Origin: Actinomycetales bacterium
GTDB taxonomy: Bacteria; Actinomycetota; Actinomycetes; Actinomycetales; Microbacteriaceae
Assembly (NCBI GenBank): GCA_015655415.1
Contig: JAATFB010000021.1
Coordinates: 1-64,000 of the forward strand
DNA length: 64,000 nucleotides
Direction: 5' to 3'
Shown piece by piece: positions 37,173 to 45,439 of this stretch (position 1 is the first letter of the stretch; the number at the start of each line of letters is the position of its first letter). The position numbers were made by a program, and so were the translations under genes. Below the pieces are notes generated by a model. It saw nothing but the letters and a program-made list of their open reading frames with translations, ran no database searches and was not told the DNA's origin.

Positions 37173-38069
37173 TCAGCGGAAGATGATGGTGCGTGCGCCG
37201 TCGAGCAGGATGCGGCTCTCGGCGAACCACTTCACCGCCTGGGTGAGCGTGCGGCTCTCCTCGTCCTGGCCGATGGAGACGAGCTGCGTCGGCGACTGCG
37301 AGTGGTCGACGCGGACGACGTTCTGCTCGATGATCGGCCCCTCGTCGAGGTCGCTCGTGACGAAGTGGGCGGTGGCGCCGATCAGCTTGACACCGCGCTC
37401 GTGCGCCTGCTTGTACGGGTTGGCCCCCTTGAAACCCGGCAGGAAGGAGTGATGGATGTTGATGCAGCGTCCCACGAGCGCGTCGCACAGCGCGGGGGAG
37501 AGGATCTGCATGTAGCGGGCCAGAACCACCAGCTCGATCTCGTGCCGGTCGACCTCCTCGAGCACGCGGGCCTCGAACGCCGCCTTGCTCGCGGCATCCG
37601 TGACGGGCAGGGAGTCGAAGGGCACGCCGTAGAAGCCCGCGAGGTCGCGCAGCGTGCCGTGGTTGGAGAGCACGAGCGGGATGTCGACCGGCAGCTGCCC
37701 GGCGCGCTGTCGGAACAGCAGGTCGTTGAGGCAGTGCGCCGCGGTGGAGACGAGCACGAGCGTGCGCAGCGGCCGGCCCACGGTGTCGAGGGTCCAGGTC
37801 ATCTCGTAGCGTTCGGTGACCGGACTCAGCGACGCCTCGAACTCGGCACGGTCGGCGGACGACTCGATCTGCAGCCGCATGAAGAACCGGCCGGTGTCGG
37901 AACTGGAGAACTGCTGGCTCTCGGTGATGTTGCCCCTGGCCTGAACCACCGCACCGCTGACGGCGTGCACGATCCCGGGCTGGTCGGCGCAGACCAGGGT
38001 GAGGACCCAGTGCTGCAGGCCGCTGCGCTGCGAGGCGGTCTGCCGCGGGCCGGCGGGCTCGGATTCCAT
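37173..38069 (-). CDS. purU: formyltetrahydrofolate deformylase
   Basis: This 298-residue protein has an N-terminal ACT domain (WVLTLVCADQPGIVHAVSGA) and a C-terminal formyltransferase-fold hydrolase with INIHHSFLPGFKGANPYKQA and VTSDLDEGPIIEQ, which carry the catalytic Asn, His and Asp. It hydrolyses 10-formyl-THF to formate and THF, balancing the one-carbon pool used by PurN and PurH. ATG 38069 is chosen because a TACCCT -10 box lies 6 nt upstream and the family N-terminus begins just after it. Confidence 0.95.
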   Translation of the reverse strand: MESEPAGPRQTASQRSGLQHWVLTLVCADQPGIVHAVSGAVVQARGNITESQQFSSSDTGRFFMRLQIESSADRAEFEASLSPVTERYEMTWTLDTVGRPLRTLVLVSTAAHCLNDLLFRQRAGQLPVDIPLVLSNHGTLRDLAGFYGVPFDSLPVTDAASKAAFEARVLEEVDRHEIELVVLARYMQILSPALCDALVGRCINIHHSFLPGFKGANPYKQAHERGVKLIGATAHFVTSDLDEGPIIEQNVVRVDHSQSPTQLVSIGQDEESRTLTQAVKWFAESRILLDGARTIIFR

Positions 38070-38075
38070 CCCACC

Positions 38076-38081
38076 AGGGTA
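38076..38081 (-). promoter_or_regulatory. -10 box, leaderless promoter of purU
   Basis: TACCCT on the minus strand is followed by 6 nt and the ATG at 38069. Confidence 0.55.
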
Positions 38082-38176
38082 TGGCACGCCGTCAGCGAGC
38101 CCCGCCGTCGCGTCGATCGAATCGATTAGAGTGAGAGGCCCCGGATCCTGCGGAGGCCCCGAAGGGAGATCGATCG

Positions 38177-39496
38177 ATGTCGTCGTCCACCGAGCGCTTC
38201 CCGTGGGTCGGGATGCTCGCGCTCGCGGCCGCCGCGTTCCTCGCCGTGACCAGTGAGACGCTGCCCACCGGGCTCCTGCCCGAGATCGCCGCCGGTCTGC
38301 ATGTCTCCACGCCGGAGACCGGGATGCTCGTCTCGGTGTACGCCTTCACCGTCGTGGCCGCCGCCACGCCGTTGACCGCCTTGACCCGCCGCATCCCGCG
38401 CCGACTGCTCGTGGTGATCGTGATCGTCGTGATCGGGCTCAGCTCTCTGCTGCTGGCGGTGTCTCCGAGCTACGGCGTCGCGGTCGTCGCGCGCATCACC
38501 GGCGGCATGGCGCACGGTGTGTTCTGGGCGGTCACGGGCGCCTATGCCGGGCACATCGTGCCAGCGCATCAGCTGGCGCGAGCGGTGTCCATCACCTCGG
38601 GCGGGGTGTCGCTGGCGCTGATCCTCGGCGCCCCGCTGGCCACCATCCTGGGCCACGCGTACGGCTGGCGGACCGCGTTCGCCGTGGTCGGCTGCCTGCT
38701 GGTGGTGGGCGCCGTCGCCGTGGGGACCATACTGCCGAGGGTGCCGGGAAGCCGGGGCCGGTCGGTCACGGCGGCCATGCCGGTCGTGACCGGAGGCATC
38801 CGCACGGTGACCGGAGCGCTGCCCGCGGTGACCGGCGGCATCCCGACCTCCGCCGCGCGCGGCGCCGGTGGCCCTCGGCGCGGCGCCCGCCCGGTGGCGC
38901 TGATCTGCGTGCTCACCGGCCTGATCACGCTCGGCAGCTTCACGTTGAACGCGTACGTCGCGCCGTTCGTCGCCGATGCCATGGGACTGGGAACGGGCGC
39001 CGTCGGTCCGATGCTCTTCCTGGGCGGGCTGATGGGTGCCGTCGGAGTCGTGCTGGTGGGCACATGGCTCGGCCGTTCCCCCGCCCGCTCGGCCGCCGTG
39101 TGCCTGCTGCTGACCGCGGCGGGGGTCGCGCTGCTGGCCGCCGTGCCGGGCGTGCCGGTGCCGGCCGTCGCCGCGTTCGCGCTGTGGGCGCTGGCGTTCG
39201 GATGCCTGCCGCCGCTCCTGCAGACCGAGCTGCTGCACGCGGCGTCCGTCCGGTTCCGCGACACCGCGAGCGCGCTCTACACGACCGCGTTCAACGTGGG
39301 GATCGGCGGGGGAGCGGTCGTCGGCGCGGCCGTATACTCGGTGTGGGGGATCGGAGCCGTGCCGTGGGCGGCGCTGGCGATACTGGTGGTGGCCATGGCG
39401 GTGTTCGTGGTGTCGGCGCGCTCGATGCCGGCCCGGCCGTCAGGGGACGAGGCCGACCAGGACGGTCGCATGGGTGCTGGGACCGAACCTGCCTGA
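38177..39496 (+). CDS. MFS transporter, AraJ-like exporter
   Basis: This 439-residue protein has about twelve transmembrane segments with a cytosolic loop of about 60 residues in the middle that contains TGGI repeats. Typical features of the DHA1/AraJ group are FLAVTSETLPTGLLPEIAAGL in helix 1 and GVSLALILGAPLATILGHAYG in helix 5. It probably exports sugars or drugs using the proton gradient. A GAAGGGAG site precedes ATG 38177. Its 3' end overlaps the convergent sigma-factor gene by 57 bp. Confidence 0.87.
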   Translation: MSSSTERFPWVGMLALAAAAFLAVTSETLPTGLLPEIAAGLHVSTPETGMLVSVYAFTVVAAATPLTALTRRIPRRLLVVIVIVVIGLSSLLLAVSPSYGVAVVARITGGMAHGVFWAVTGAYAGHIVPAHQLARAVSITSGGVSLALILGAPLATILGHAYGWRTAFAVVGCLLVVGAVAVGTILPRVPGSRGRSVTAAMPVVTGGIRTVTGALPAVTGGIPTSAARGAGGPRRGARPVALICVLTGLITLGSFTLNAYVAPFVADAMGLGTGAVGPMLFLGGLMGAVGVVLVGTWLGRSPARSAAVCLLLTAAGVALLAAVPGVPVPAVAAFALWALAFGCLPPLLQTELLHAASVRFRDTASALYTTAFNVGIGGGAVVGAAVYSVWGIGAVPWAALAILVVAMAVFVVSARSMPARPSGDEADQDGRMGAGTEPA

Positions 39497-41380
39497 GCCG
39501 TCGACGTAGCGCACCGAGACGTCGTGTGTTCCGAAGGGCAGCAGATAAAGGCTGCCGATCACCCGGTACGAGGCGGCGGGCGCACCGTCGACCAGTATCT
39601 CGAAGGTCCCGGCGTCGGCCGCGACGTTGATGGAGACCAGGGGCGAACCGTCCAGGAACAACCCGGCCACCGTCAGCGGTGGCCCGGCGATGGTGAACGT
39701 GACGGGTGATGTGGACGGGGAGAGGATCCCGTTGACGGTCTGCATCGCGGTGACGGTGACCGGGACCGTCGCGCCGGGCGTCGTCGTGGCCCGGACCGCC
39801 CAGGCATCCGTGGTGGCCTTGGGGACGACGGCGGAGACGGACGGGGACGCGGAGACGGCGTCCGCCGCCGCATCGTCGTCGACGAGGGGCGGTGACCTCC
39901 AGGCTCCCGTCGTCGGGTCGGCGACCACGGTCACACTCGGCCCCGGGTCGGCGGACACCGTCACGGTCGCGCCCGGAACGGCGGTGCCGGAGACGATCGG
40001 GAAGTACCGGCCGTTCCCCGTGTCGGTCACCGGGTCGTTGGTGATCGTAGGCGCGAGAGGCTTGGTCGGGTCGGCGGGTCCGGTCGGTTCGGTGGGTCCG
40101 GTGGGTCCGGTGGGATCGGTGGGGTTCGCCGGGCCCACGGGATTCACCGGCGTGATCGGGCCGGCAGGTGAGTCGATGGTGGTCGGGAGCGATCCGGCCC
40201 CGTCGGAGGAGCCCGGCGTGCCGTCGTCGGCCTGGCTTGCGGGGGAGGGCGTCGTGGCGGGCGGAGCCGGAGGGCTCGACGGATCGGTGCTCGACGGCCC
40301 GGTGCCCTGGGGCGACGTGTGACCGGGCGCAGGGTGCGAGCCCTGGGACGCCATGGCGGAGACGGTGTCCGGCTGCTGGTCGGGCGATGAGGCCACGAAG
40401 ACGCCGGCGGTGGCCGCGCCCACGACGACGATCGACGCGGCGACGCCGACGATGATCCCGGTAGTTCCGCCGAACACGGCGCCGGAGGACCCTGCCGCTG
40501 CCGCGCCGTGGACCGTGCCGGCCGTGCCGTGGGCGGCGCCGGCCGCTCCCGCTCCGGCAGCTGCCGCGCCGGCGACCGCGCCCGTCTTCACCGTCGCGGT
40601 GTACGCCACGGCGGCACCCGTTCCGATCAGCAGCGGAAGCAGGATGAGCGCCAGCCCGGCGCCGGCCTCCTCGGCCTCGGCGGCGGCCATGCTGCATCGC
40701 TCGCAGGTCTCCAGGTGGGCGTCGACGCGGGCGCGGTCCCGCTTGCCGAGCCGGCCGCGGGAGTGCGCCGCCAGGCGTTCGACCGTCCAGGCGCACTCCT
40801 CCGGCAGGTCGACCGAGCTCAGATGGGCGCGGATCCACGCCTGGCGCAGCCCCTCGCGGGCCCGATAGCACAGCGCTGCTGCCGCTTGCGGGCGCATTCC
40901 GAGAAGCGGGGCGAGCTCGGCGGGCTGCATGCCCTCCACCTCGCTGTACCACAGCGCCTCCTGCCAGCGGGCGGGCAGCGACCGGAACGCCTGCGCCGTG
41001 AGCGACCGGTCGAGAGCGGCGAGGGCGTGGTCGTCCTGCACGGCGAGCTCCTCGAGCTCCTCCGGCTCCAGCGGCACCGCCTCCCGGCCCGAGCGCCCCC
41101 ACGATGCCGCGATGTTCCGCACCGTGGTGAACAGATACGGGCGGAACGCCGCCGTCGGCCCGTTCCCGCATCGCAGCGCGTGCAGGATGCGCGCGTACGC
41201 CTCCGACACCAGGTCGTCGGGCTCATAGGCGCTCGTCACCGATCGCGCGACCGATGCCGCGGCGGAGGCGTGCCTGCGGAACAGGGTGGCGTACGCGTCC
41301 GTGTCGCCCTTGCGCGTCAGCTGCACGAGCTCCGCGTCGGCGGCTCGTTCGAGCCTGCGCGGCGAGGTGTGCGCTGCCAT
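39440..41380 (-). CDS. ECF sigma factor fused to an anti-sigma-like zinc motif, membrane and surface region
   Basis: This 646-residue protein begins with ECF sigma regions 2 (residues about 20-95, with DDLVSEAYARILHALR) and 4 (about 125-185, with ALWYSEVEGMQPAELAPLLG). An anti-sigma-like HLETCERC zinc knuckle follows at 222-229. Two hydrophobic stretches (about 242-262 and 304-331) flank an Ala/Gly-rich segment. Next comes a Pro/Thr/Gly spacer with collagen-like repeats (about 400-440) and then beta-rich Ig-like segments to the end. If the second stretch spans the membrane, the C-terminal half is outside. The fusion suggests a membrane-held sigma factor released by a signal. Confidence 0.85.
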   Translation of the reverse strand: MAAHTSPRRLERAADAELVQLTRKGDTDAYATLFRRHASAAASVARSVTSAYEPDDLVSEAYARILHALRCGNGPTAAFRPYLFTTVRNIAASWGRSGREAVPLEPEELEELAVQDDHALAALDRSLTAQAFRSLPARWQEALWYSEVEGMQPAELAPLLGMRPQAAAALCYRAREGLRQAWIRAHLSSVDLPEECAWTVERLAAHSRGRLGKRDRARVDAHLETCERCSMAAAEAEEAGAGLALILLPLLIGTGAAVAYTATVKTGAVAGAAAAGAGAAGAAHGTAGTVHGAAAAGSSGAVFGGTTGIIVGVAASIVVVGAATAGVFVASSPDQQPDTVSAMASQGSHPAPGHTSPQGTGPSSTDPSSPPAPPATTPSPASQADDGTPGSSDGAGSLPTTIDSPAGPITPVNPVGPANPTDPTGPTGPTEPTGPADPTKPLAPTITNDPVTDTGNGRYFPIVSGTAVPGATVTVSADPGPSVTVVADPTTGAWRSPPLVDDDAAADAVSASPSVSAVVPKATTDAWAVRATTTPGATVPVTVTAMQTVNGILSPSTSPVTFTIAGPPLTVAGLFLDGSPLVSINVAADAGTFEILVDGAPAASYRVIGSLYLLPFGTHDVSVRYVDGSGRFGPSTHATVLVGLVP

Positions 41381-41732
41381 GTGAGCCCCTGCCTCAGGTC
41401 GTGTGCGGTCTGCGATGTCGCCGGTCCGGTTCGGATGCCGCCGATCCTGGAGATTCGATTCTCCGGCGACAGCTCACGGTACGCAAACCTCCTGGAAGTC
41501 CGGTGACGATCCTGCGGGGCGGATTCTGCGCACCGGCGTCATGATCCGTGTCCAGTCGCGTCTTCTCAGTATGGAACGGACCACCGTCGCGTCTCATTCG
41601 GCTTCGACGCGACGGGCCTGGCTGAGACCCGAACGGTCAGGCTGCCGCTCGGTCGCATGGGGGGATTCGATCGAGCGGCGAGTCCGGGGTGGTGCGGCCG
41701 TCGAGTGATCCGGACGCACCACCCCGCCCCGT
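41381..41732. other. 352-bp region upstream of the sigma gene
   Basis: This holds the upstream region of the sigma-factor gene on the minus strand, including a small hairpin GGAGATTCGATTCTCC near 41451-41466, and the terminator of the DeoR operon at its right end. Short open frames here have no convincing start signals, and I saw no gene. Confidence 0.5.
41686..41725 (-). terminator. terminator of the amino-sugar operon
   Basis: GGGGTGGTGCG (41686-41696) pairs perfectly with CGCACCACCCC (41715-41725) just beyond the stop of the DeoR gene. Confidence 0.65.
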
Positions 41733-42518
41733 TCAGGCGACGATGACCCTGAGCCCCGTTTCCTCGAGCGCGCTCAGCTGCGCCGTGGTGATGCCGTCGT
41801 CGGTGATCACGGTGTCGAATCCGCCGGGCCTGCCGACCGAGGCGAACGCGCGGCGGCCGATCTTGCTCGAGTCCGCCACGATCACCGCGTGTTCCGCGCG
41901 CTCGGCCATCAGGGCGTTCACCGCCGCCTCGTGCTCGTCGTGCACGGTGGCGCCGAGCACGGGATCGAGGCCGTTCACCCCGATGAATGCGAGGTCGAGG
42001 GTGATCTGCCCGAGCACGGACTCCGTGTACGGGCCGACCAGCTCGTAGGAACGCGCCTGCACGACCCCGCCGGTCATGACCACCTTGATCTGCGCTCGCA
42101 GGACCAGTTGTGCCGCGATGTTGATGGCGTTCGTGACCACCGTGAGCGTGGGTCGAGGCGATGGCTCGGCCACATCCGGCCGGGCGCCGAGCGCGGCGGC
42201 GATCGCGGTGCTGGTCGTGCCGCCGCACAGGCCCACGACGGCGCCGCGCGGGACCAGGGCGCTGGCCGCCCGGGCGATCGCCTCCTTCTGCGCCTCGTGC
42301 TGTCCGCGCTTGTAGCGCAGTGGGAGGTCGTAGGCGACCGACTGTCCCGTGGCGCCGCCGCGCGTGCGGCTCAGCAGCTGCTGGGCCGCCAGGGTGTCGA
42401 GGTCGCGCCGGGCGGTGGCCGGTGAGACGCCGAGGCGGCGCACGATGTCCTCGACCTCGATCTCACCGCTCTCGGCCAGGAGATCGAGGACGGCCCGGAG
42501 TCTCTCGGTGCGGTTCAC
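41733..42518 (-). CDS. DeoR/GlpR-family regulator, AgaR-like
   Basis: This 261-residue regulator has the DeoR helix-turn-helix (VEDIVRRLGVSPATARRDLDTL near residue 22) and a C-terminal ISOCOT-like sugar-phosphate sensor with GLCGGTTSTAIAAAL and VVTNAINIAAQLV. It is the last gene of a four-gene operon and overlaps the aldolase by 4 bp (ATGA), so it likely regulates that operon. AgaR, the regulator of N-acetylgalactosamine use, is a close functional analogue, but the inducer is not shown by sequence. Confidence 0.9.
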   Translation of the reverse strand: MNRTERLRAVLDLLAESGEIEVEDIVRRLGVSPATARRDLDTLAAQQLLSRTRGGATGQSVAYDLPLRYKRGQHEAQKEAIARAASALVPRGAVVGLCGGTTSTAIAAALGARPDVAEPSPRPTLTVVTNAINIAAQLVLRAQIKVVMTGGVVQARSYELVGPYTESVLGQITLDLAFIGVNGLDPVLGATVHDEHEAAVNALMAERAEHAVIVADSSKIGRRAFASVGRPGGFDTVITDDGITTAQLSALEETGLRVIVA

Positions 42519-43372
42519 CGCGTGCCCGGCTCGCCGCCGGCTCCGGCGAACAGCCGTAGCAGGCGCCTCGCCTCGCCTCGGAGGGCATCGCGCCCGGCGC
42601 GCACGTAGCTGCGCGAGTCGACGACGGACGGGTTCGCCTCGAGGAACTCGCGGACCGCGCGGGTGAAGAATCCGTTGAGGTGCGTCGAGACATTGATCTT
42701 CGTCATTCCCGCCGCGATCGCCGCCACGATGACGCCGTCGGGCACACCCGAGGAGCCGTGCAGCACCAGCGGCACCTCGAGTGCCGCGTGCAGCCGTGCG
42801 ATGAGGTCGAGGTCGAGGGATGCCTCGCGCGCGGTCATCGCGTGCGAGGAGCCGACCGCGACGGCCAGGGCGTCCACGCCGGTGGCCTCGACGAACGAGC
42901 GCGCCTCGTCGGGGTCGGTGCGCACGCCGGGCGCGTGCGCACCGTCCTTGCCGCCGATCTCGCCCAGCTCGGCCTCCACGATGACGCCGCCGCCGTGAGC
43001 GTGCTCAACCACGCGCGATGTCGCCGAGACGTTCGCCTCGTAGTCCAGCCGCGATGCGTCGAACATCACGGAGCCGAAGCCGAGTTCGATCGCCGCGCGG
43101 GCGAGTGCCTCGTCCTCGGCGTGGTCCAGGTGCACGGCCACCCGCGCCGTGGAGTCGCGTGCCAGGGCCAGGCAGCCGCGACCGATCGGCTCGAGGCCGC
43201 CGTGGTAGGCGACGCAGTTCTGCGAGATCTGCAGGATGACGGGCAGCCGAGCCTGTTCCGCGGCCGTCACGATCCCCTCTGCGGTCTCCAGATGCACGAC
43301 GTTGAAGGCGCCGACGCCCCTGCCGGCGGCGGCGGCGTCCGCGAGCAGCTCGCGCGTAGCGGTCAGCGTCAC
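42515..43372 (-). CDS. class II fructose/tagatose-bisphosphate aldolase family protein
   Basis: This 285-residue zinc aldolase has GAFNVVHLETAEGIVTAAEQ at the start, the HLDHAED metal and catalytic motif near residue 80, EAELGEIGGKDG near 135, LVLHGSSGVPDG near 205 and KINVSTHLN near 230. These match the GatY/KbaY group, which cleaves tagatose-1,6-bisphosphate, although fructose-bisphosphate or related ketoses are also possible. It overlaps both neighbours by 4 bp. No PfkB-type tagatose-6-P kinase is in the operon. Confidence 0.88.
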   Translation of the reverse strand: MTLTATRELLADAAAAGRGVGAFNVVHLETAEGIVTAAEQARLPVILQISQNCVAYHGGLEPIGRGCLALARDSTARVAVHLDHAEDEALARAAIELGFGSVMFDASRLDYEANVSATSRVVEHAHGGGVIVEAELGEIGGKDGAHAPGVRTDPDEARSFVEATGVDALAVAVGSSHAMTAREASLDLDLIARLHAALEVPLVLHGSSGVPDGVIVAAIAAGMTKINVSTHLNGFFTRAVREFLEANPSVVDSRSYVRAGRDALRGEARRLLRLFAGAGGEPGTR

Positions 43373-44388
43373 GCCAGGGCCCCCGCCGGTGCGCCGGCGG
43401 CGCCGACCACCTCGCGTGCGGCGAGCGCCGAGCCGTACAGTCCGGCGTCGGCTCCGATGCTGGCCTTGACGATAAGGGGCCGCCGATGGAAGGTGAGGAT
43501 GCCGTCGAGCCGCTCGCGCAGCGGGCGCAGGAGCTCCTCGCCCGCCTCCGCGAGGCCGCCCCCGATCACGATCGCCTGCGGCGCGAGCAGTGCGACACTG
43601 TGCGAGAGCCCGAGCGCGAGTGCGTTAAGTGCGCCGTCCCAGGTCTCGGCCGCGTCGAGGTCGCCGTCGCGCCGGCGTTCGAGCACCTCGCGTGCCCCGG
43701 ACACCGCGGTGCCCGTGCGCTGCGTATATCGGCGGGCGATGGCCGCCGCCGATGCGACGGCCTCCAGGCATCCGCGCCCGCCGCACGCACAGATCGGCCC
43801 CTCCGCGACGCGGTCGTGCCCGATCTCCCCGGCGAGGCCGCCCCCGGTGCGCAGCGCGCCGTCGACGAACACGGCGGCGGCGATGCCGGTGCCGATCGTC
43901 ACGACCAGCACGTCGTCGAAGCCACGGGCCGCGCCAAGCCGGTGCTCCGCGACGCCGGCGCCTCGCACGTCGTGCCCGAAGCCGACGGGAACGCCGAGGG
44001 ACAGCTCGGCGCGTTCGCGGAACGGGAAGTCGCGCCAGCCGAGGTTCTCGGCGAACACACCGACGCCGCGCTTCTCGTCGACGTGACCCGGCACGAGCAG
44101 GCCGGCTGCCGCCGGGCGCACACCGGGATGCCGCTGCCCGAGCTCGGCGGCCAGCGCGGCGGCGGCTTCCACGACGCGGGCACCAGTGCGCTCGCCGTCC
44201 AGCGGCGTGGGAACCCGCACGCTCTCCAGAAGCCGGCCGCGCCGATCGACGATCGCGGCCTTCATGTCGGTGCCGCCCACGTCGAACGCGAGCACGGCGG
44301 GGCCGGGGCCGATGCTCAGCGGCTTCGGACGTGCCGTGCGTGGCGGCTCGTTCATCATCGCCTCGGTCAGCGGCTGGGGTGCGGTCAC
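43369..44388 (-). CDS. ROK-family sugar kinase
   Basis: This 339-residue kinase contains the phosphate loop VLAFDVGGTDMKAAIVD near residue 22, VVTIGTGIAAAVFVDG, GEIGHDRV with the zinc-binding His near 180 and the CACGGRGCLE zinc motif near 190. These mark it as an active ROK sugar kinase rather than a repressor. The GTG start overlaps the SIS gene stop (GTGA), and its stop overlaps the aldolase ATG. A later ATG pair ten codons in (MMNEPP) is an alternative. It probably phosphorylates an amino sugar for the SIS enzyme. Confidence 0.88.
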   Translation of the reverse strand: MTAPQPLTEAMMNEPPRTARPKPLSIGPGPAVLAFDVGGTDMKAAIVDRRGRLLESVRVPTPLDGERTGARVVEAAAALAAELGQRHPGVRPAAAGLLVPGHVDEKRGVGVFAENLGWRDFPFRERAELSLGVPVGFGHDVRGAGVAEHRLGAARGFDDVLVVTIGTGIAAAVFVDGALRTGGGLAGEIGHDRVAEGPICACGGRGCLEAVASAAAIARRYTQRTGTAVSGAREVLERRRDGDLDAAETWDGALNALALGLSHSVALLAPQAIVIGGGLAEAGEELLRPLRERLDGILTFHRRPLIVKASIGADAGLYGSALAAREVVGAAGAPAGALA

Positions 44389-45305
44389 GGTCGGTCCAAG
44401 ATAACGGATCTGGTGAGGTTGCGCGGGCGGTCGGGGTCGAGGCCCATCCGTCGCGCGCGTTCCAGTGCGACTCTGTGCAGTCGCACCAGGTCGGCCATCG
44501 GGTCGATCGGGTTGTGCTCGAACCGTGCTCCGGCGGCCCGGGTGTCCTCGGCGATGCCCGCCGGCGGCTCGCCGAAGACCCAGGTCACCCGTCGCGGTGC
44601 GGCGATGGCGATGGGGCCGTGGCGGTACTCCTTCGCCGGATAGGACTCCGTCCACGAGCGCGAGGACTCGCGCAGCTTCAGTGCGGCCTCGTTGGCGATG
44701 CCGACGCTCCAGCCGGTGCCCAGGAACGTGTACTGCTCCGCGTCGAGGAGCTCCTCCTCCAGTGGCGCGGTCAGCATCCGGCGGGCCTGCGCGATCGGGC
44801 CGGCGAGATCCTCGCCCAGCGACGAGCGCAGCAGTGCGAGGGCGCCGGTGGCGAACCGCGTCTGCACGACGGAGCGCTCGTCGGCGAACGGCAGCGCGAC
44901 AACGTCGTCGACGAGGTCGACGAGCGGGCTGCCGGGATCGCCGACGACGCCGATCGTGTGCACCCGGCGGCCCGCGGGGACGCGGCGCACCGCGTCCAGG
45001 AGCTGGAGCACCTCCGTCGTCGTGCCCGAGCGCGTGATCGCGACGATCGCGTCGTATCCACGGTCCAGGAACGCCTCGGATGCGGCGAACGCGTCGGTCT
45101 CGCCGTGGCCGCCGCTTTCGCGCCGGCTCGCGTACGACTGGGCCATGAACCAGGAGGTCCCGCAGCCGACCACCGCGACGCGGAGGCCGTCGCCGGGAAG
45201 CAGTCGCCGTTCGGTCAGCGAGGCCGCGCGCTCCCAGACGTCCGGTTGCGAGCCCAGCTCGCTCTCCAGGTCGGCGCCGGGACGTGTCGCTGGTGCATCG
45301 TTCAT
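44385..45305 (-). CDS. SIS-domain sugar isomerase/deaminase, AgaS-like
   Basis: This 306-residue protein carries two SIS domains. The first has VAVVGCGTSWFMAQSYASRR and AITRSGTTTEVLQLLDA, the second TFLGTGWSVGIANEAALKLR and ESYPAKEYRHGP, as in AgaS and the isomerase half of GlmS. A ketosamine-phosphate deaminase/isomerase role is likely. It is the first gene of a four-gene operon. The start at 45305 is preceded by an AT-rich promoter region shared with a divergent aldo/keto reductase. Confidence 0.88.
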   Translation of the reverse strand: MNDAPATRPGADLESELGSQPDVWERAASLTERRLLPGDGLRVAVVGCGTSWFMAQSYASRRESGGHGETDAFAASEAFLDRGYDAIVAITRSGTTTEVLQLLDAVRRVPAGRRVHTIGVVGDPGSPLVDLVDDVVALPFADERSVVQTRFATGALALLRSSLGEDLAGPIAQARRMLTAPLEEELLDAEQYTFLGTGWSVGIANEAALKLRESSRSWTESYPAKEYRHGPIAIAAPRRVTWVFGEPPAGIAEDTRAAGARFEHNPIDPMADLVRLHRVALERARRMGLDPDRPRNLTRSVILDRP

Positions 45306-45356
45306 GACATCAATGATTGGACATGATCGCAATGGCTGTCAAAAGCGCAGATTCGA
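45306..45356 (-). promoter_or_regulatory. promoter of the amino-sugar operon
   Basis: On the minus strand TTGACA (near 45339) is followed after about 18 bp by AATCAT near the start codon. An AT-rich palindromic CAATCATTG sits over the presumed -10 region and is a candidate operator for the DeoR regulator. Confidence 0.45.
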
Positions 45357-45426
45357 GCGTGCCGCATGATTTCGCACTGGGCCGCGGCCCGGAGCAAGAC
45401 GCGCACACAAGACGGGAGCTTCTCGC

Positions 45427-45432
45427 TACGGT
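45427..45432 (+). promoter_or_regulatory. -10 box, leaderless promoter of the aldo/keto reductase
   Basis: TACGGT is followed by 7 nt and ATG 45440. Confidence 0.55.
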
Positions 45433-45439
45433 CGATCCC

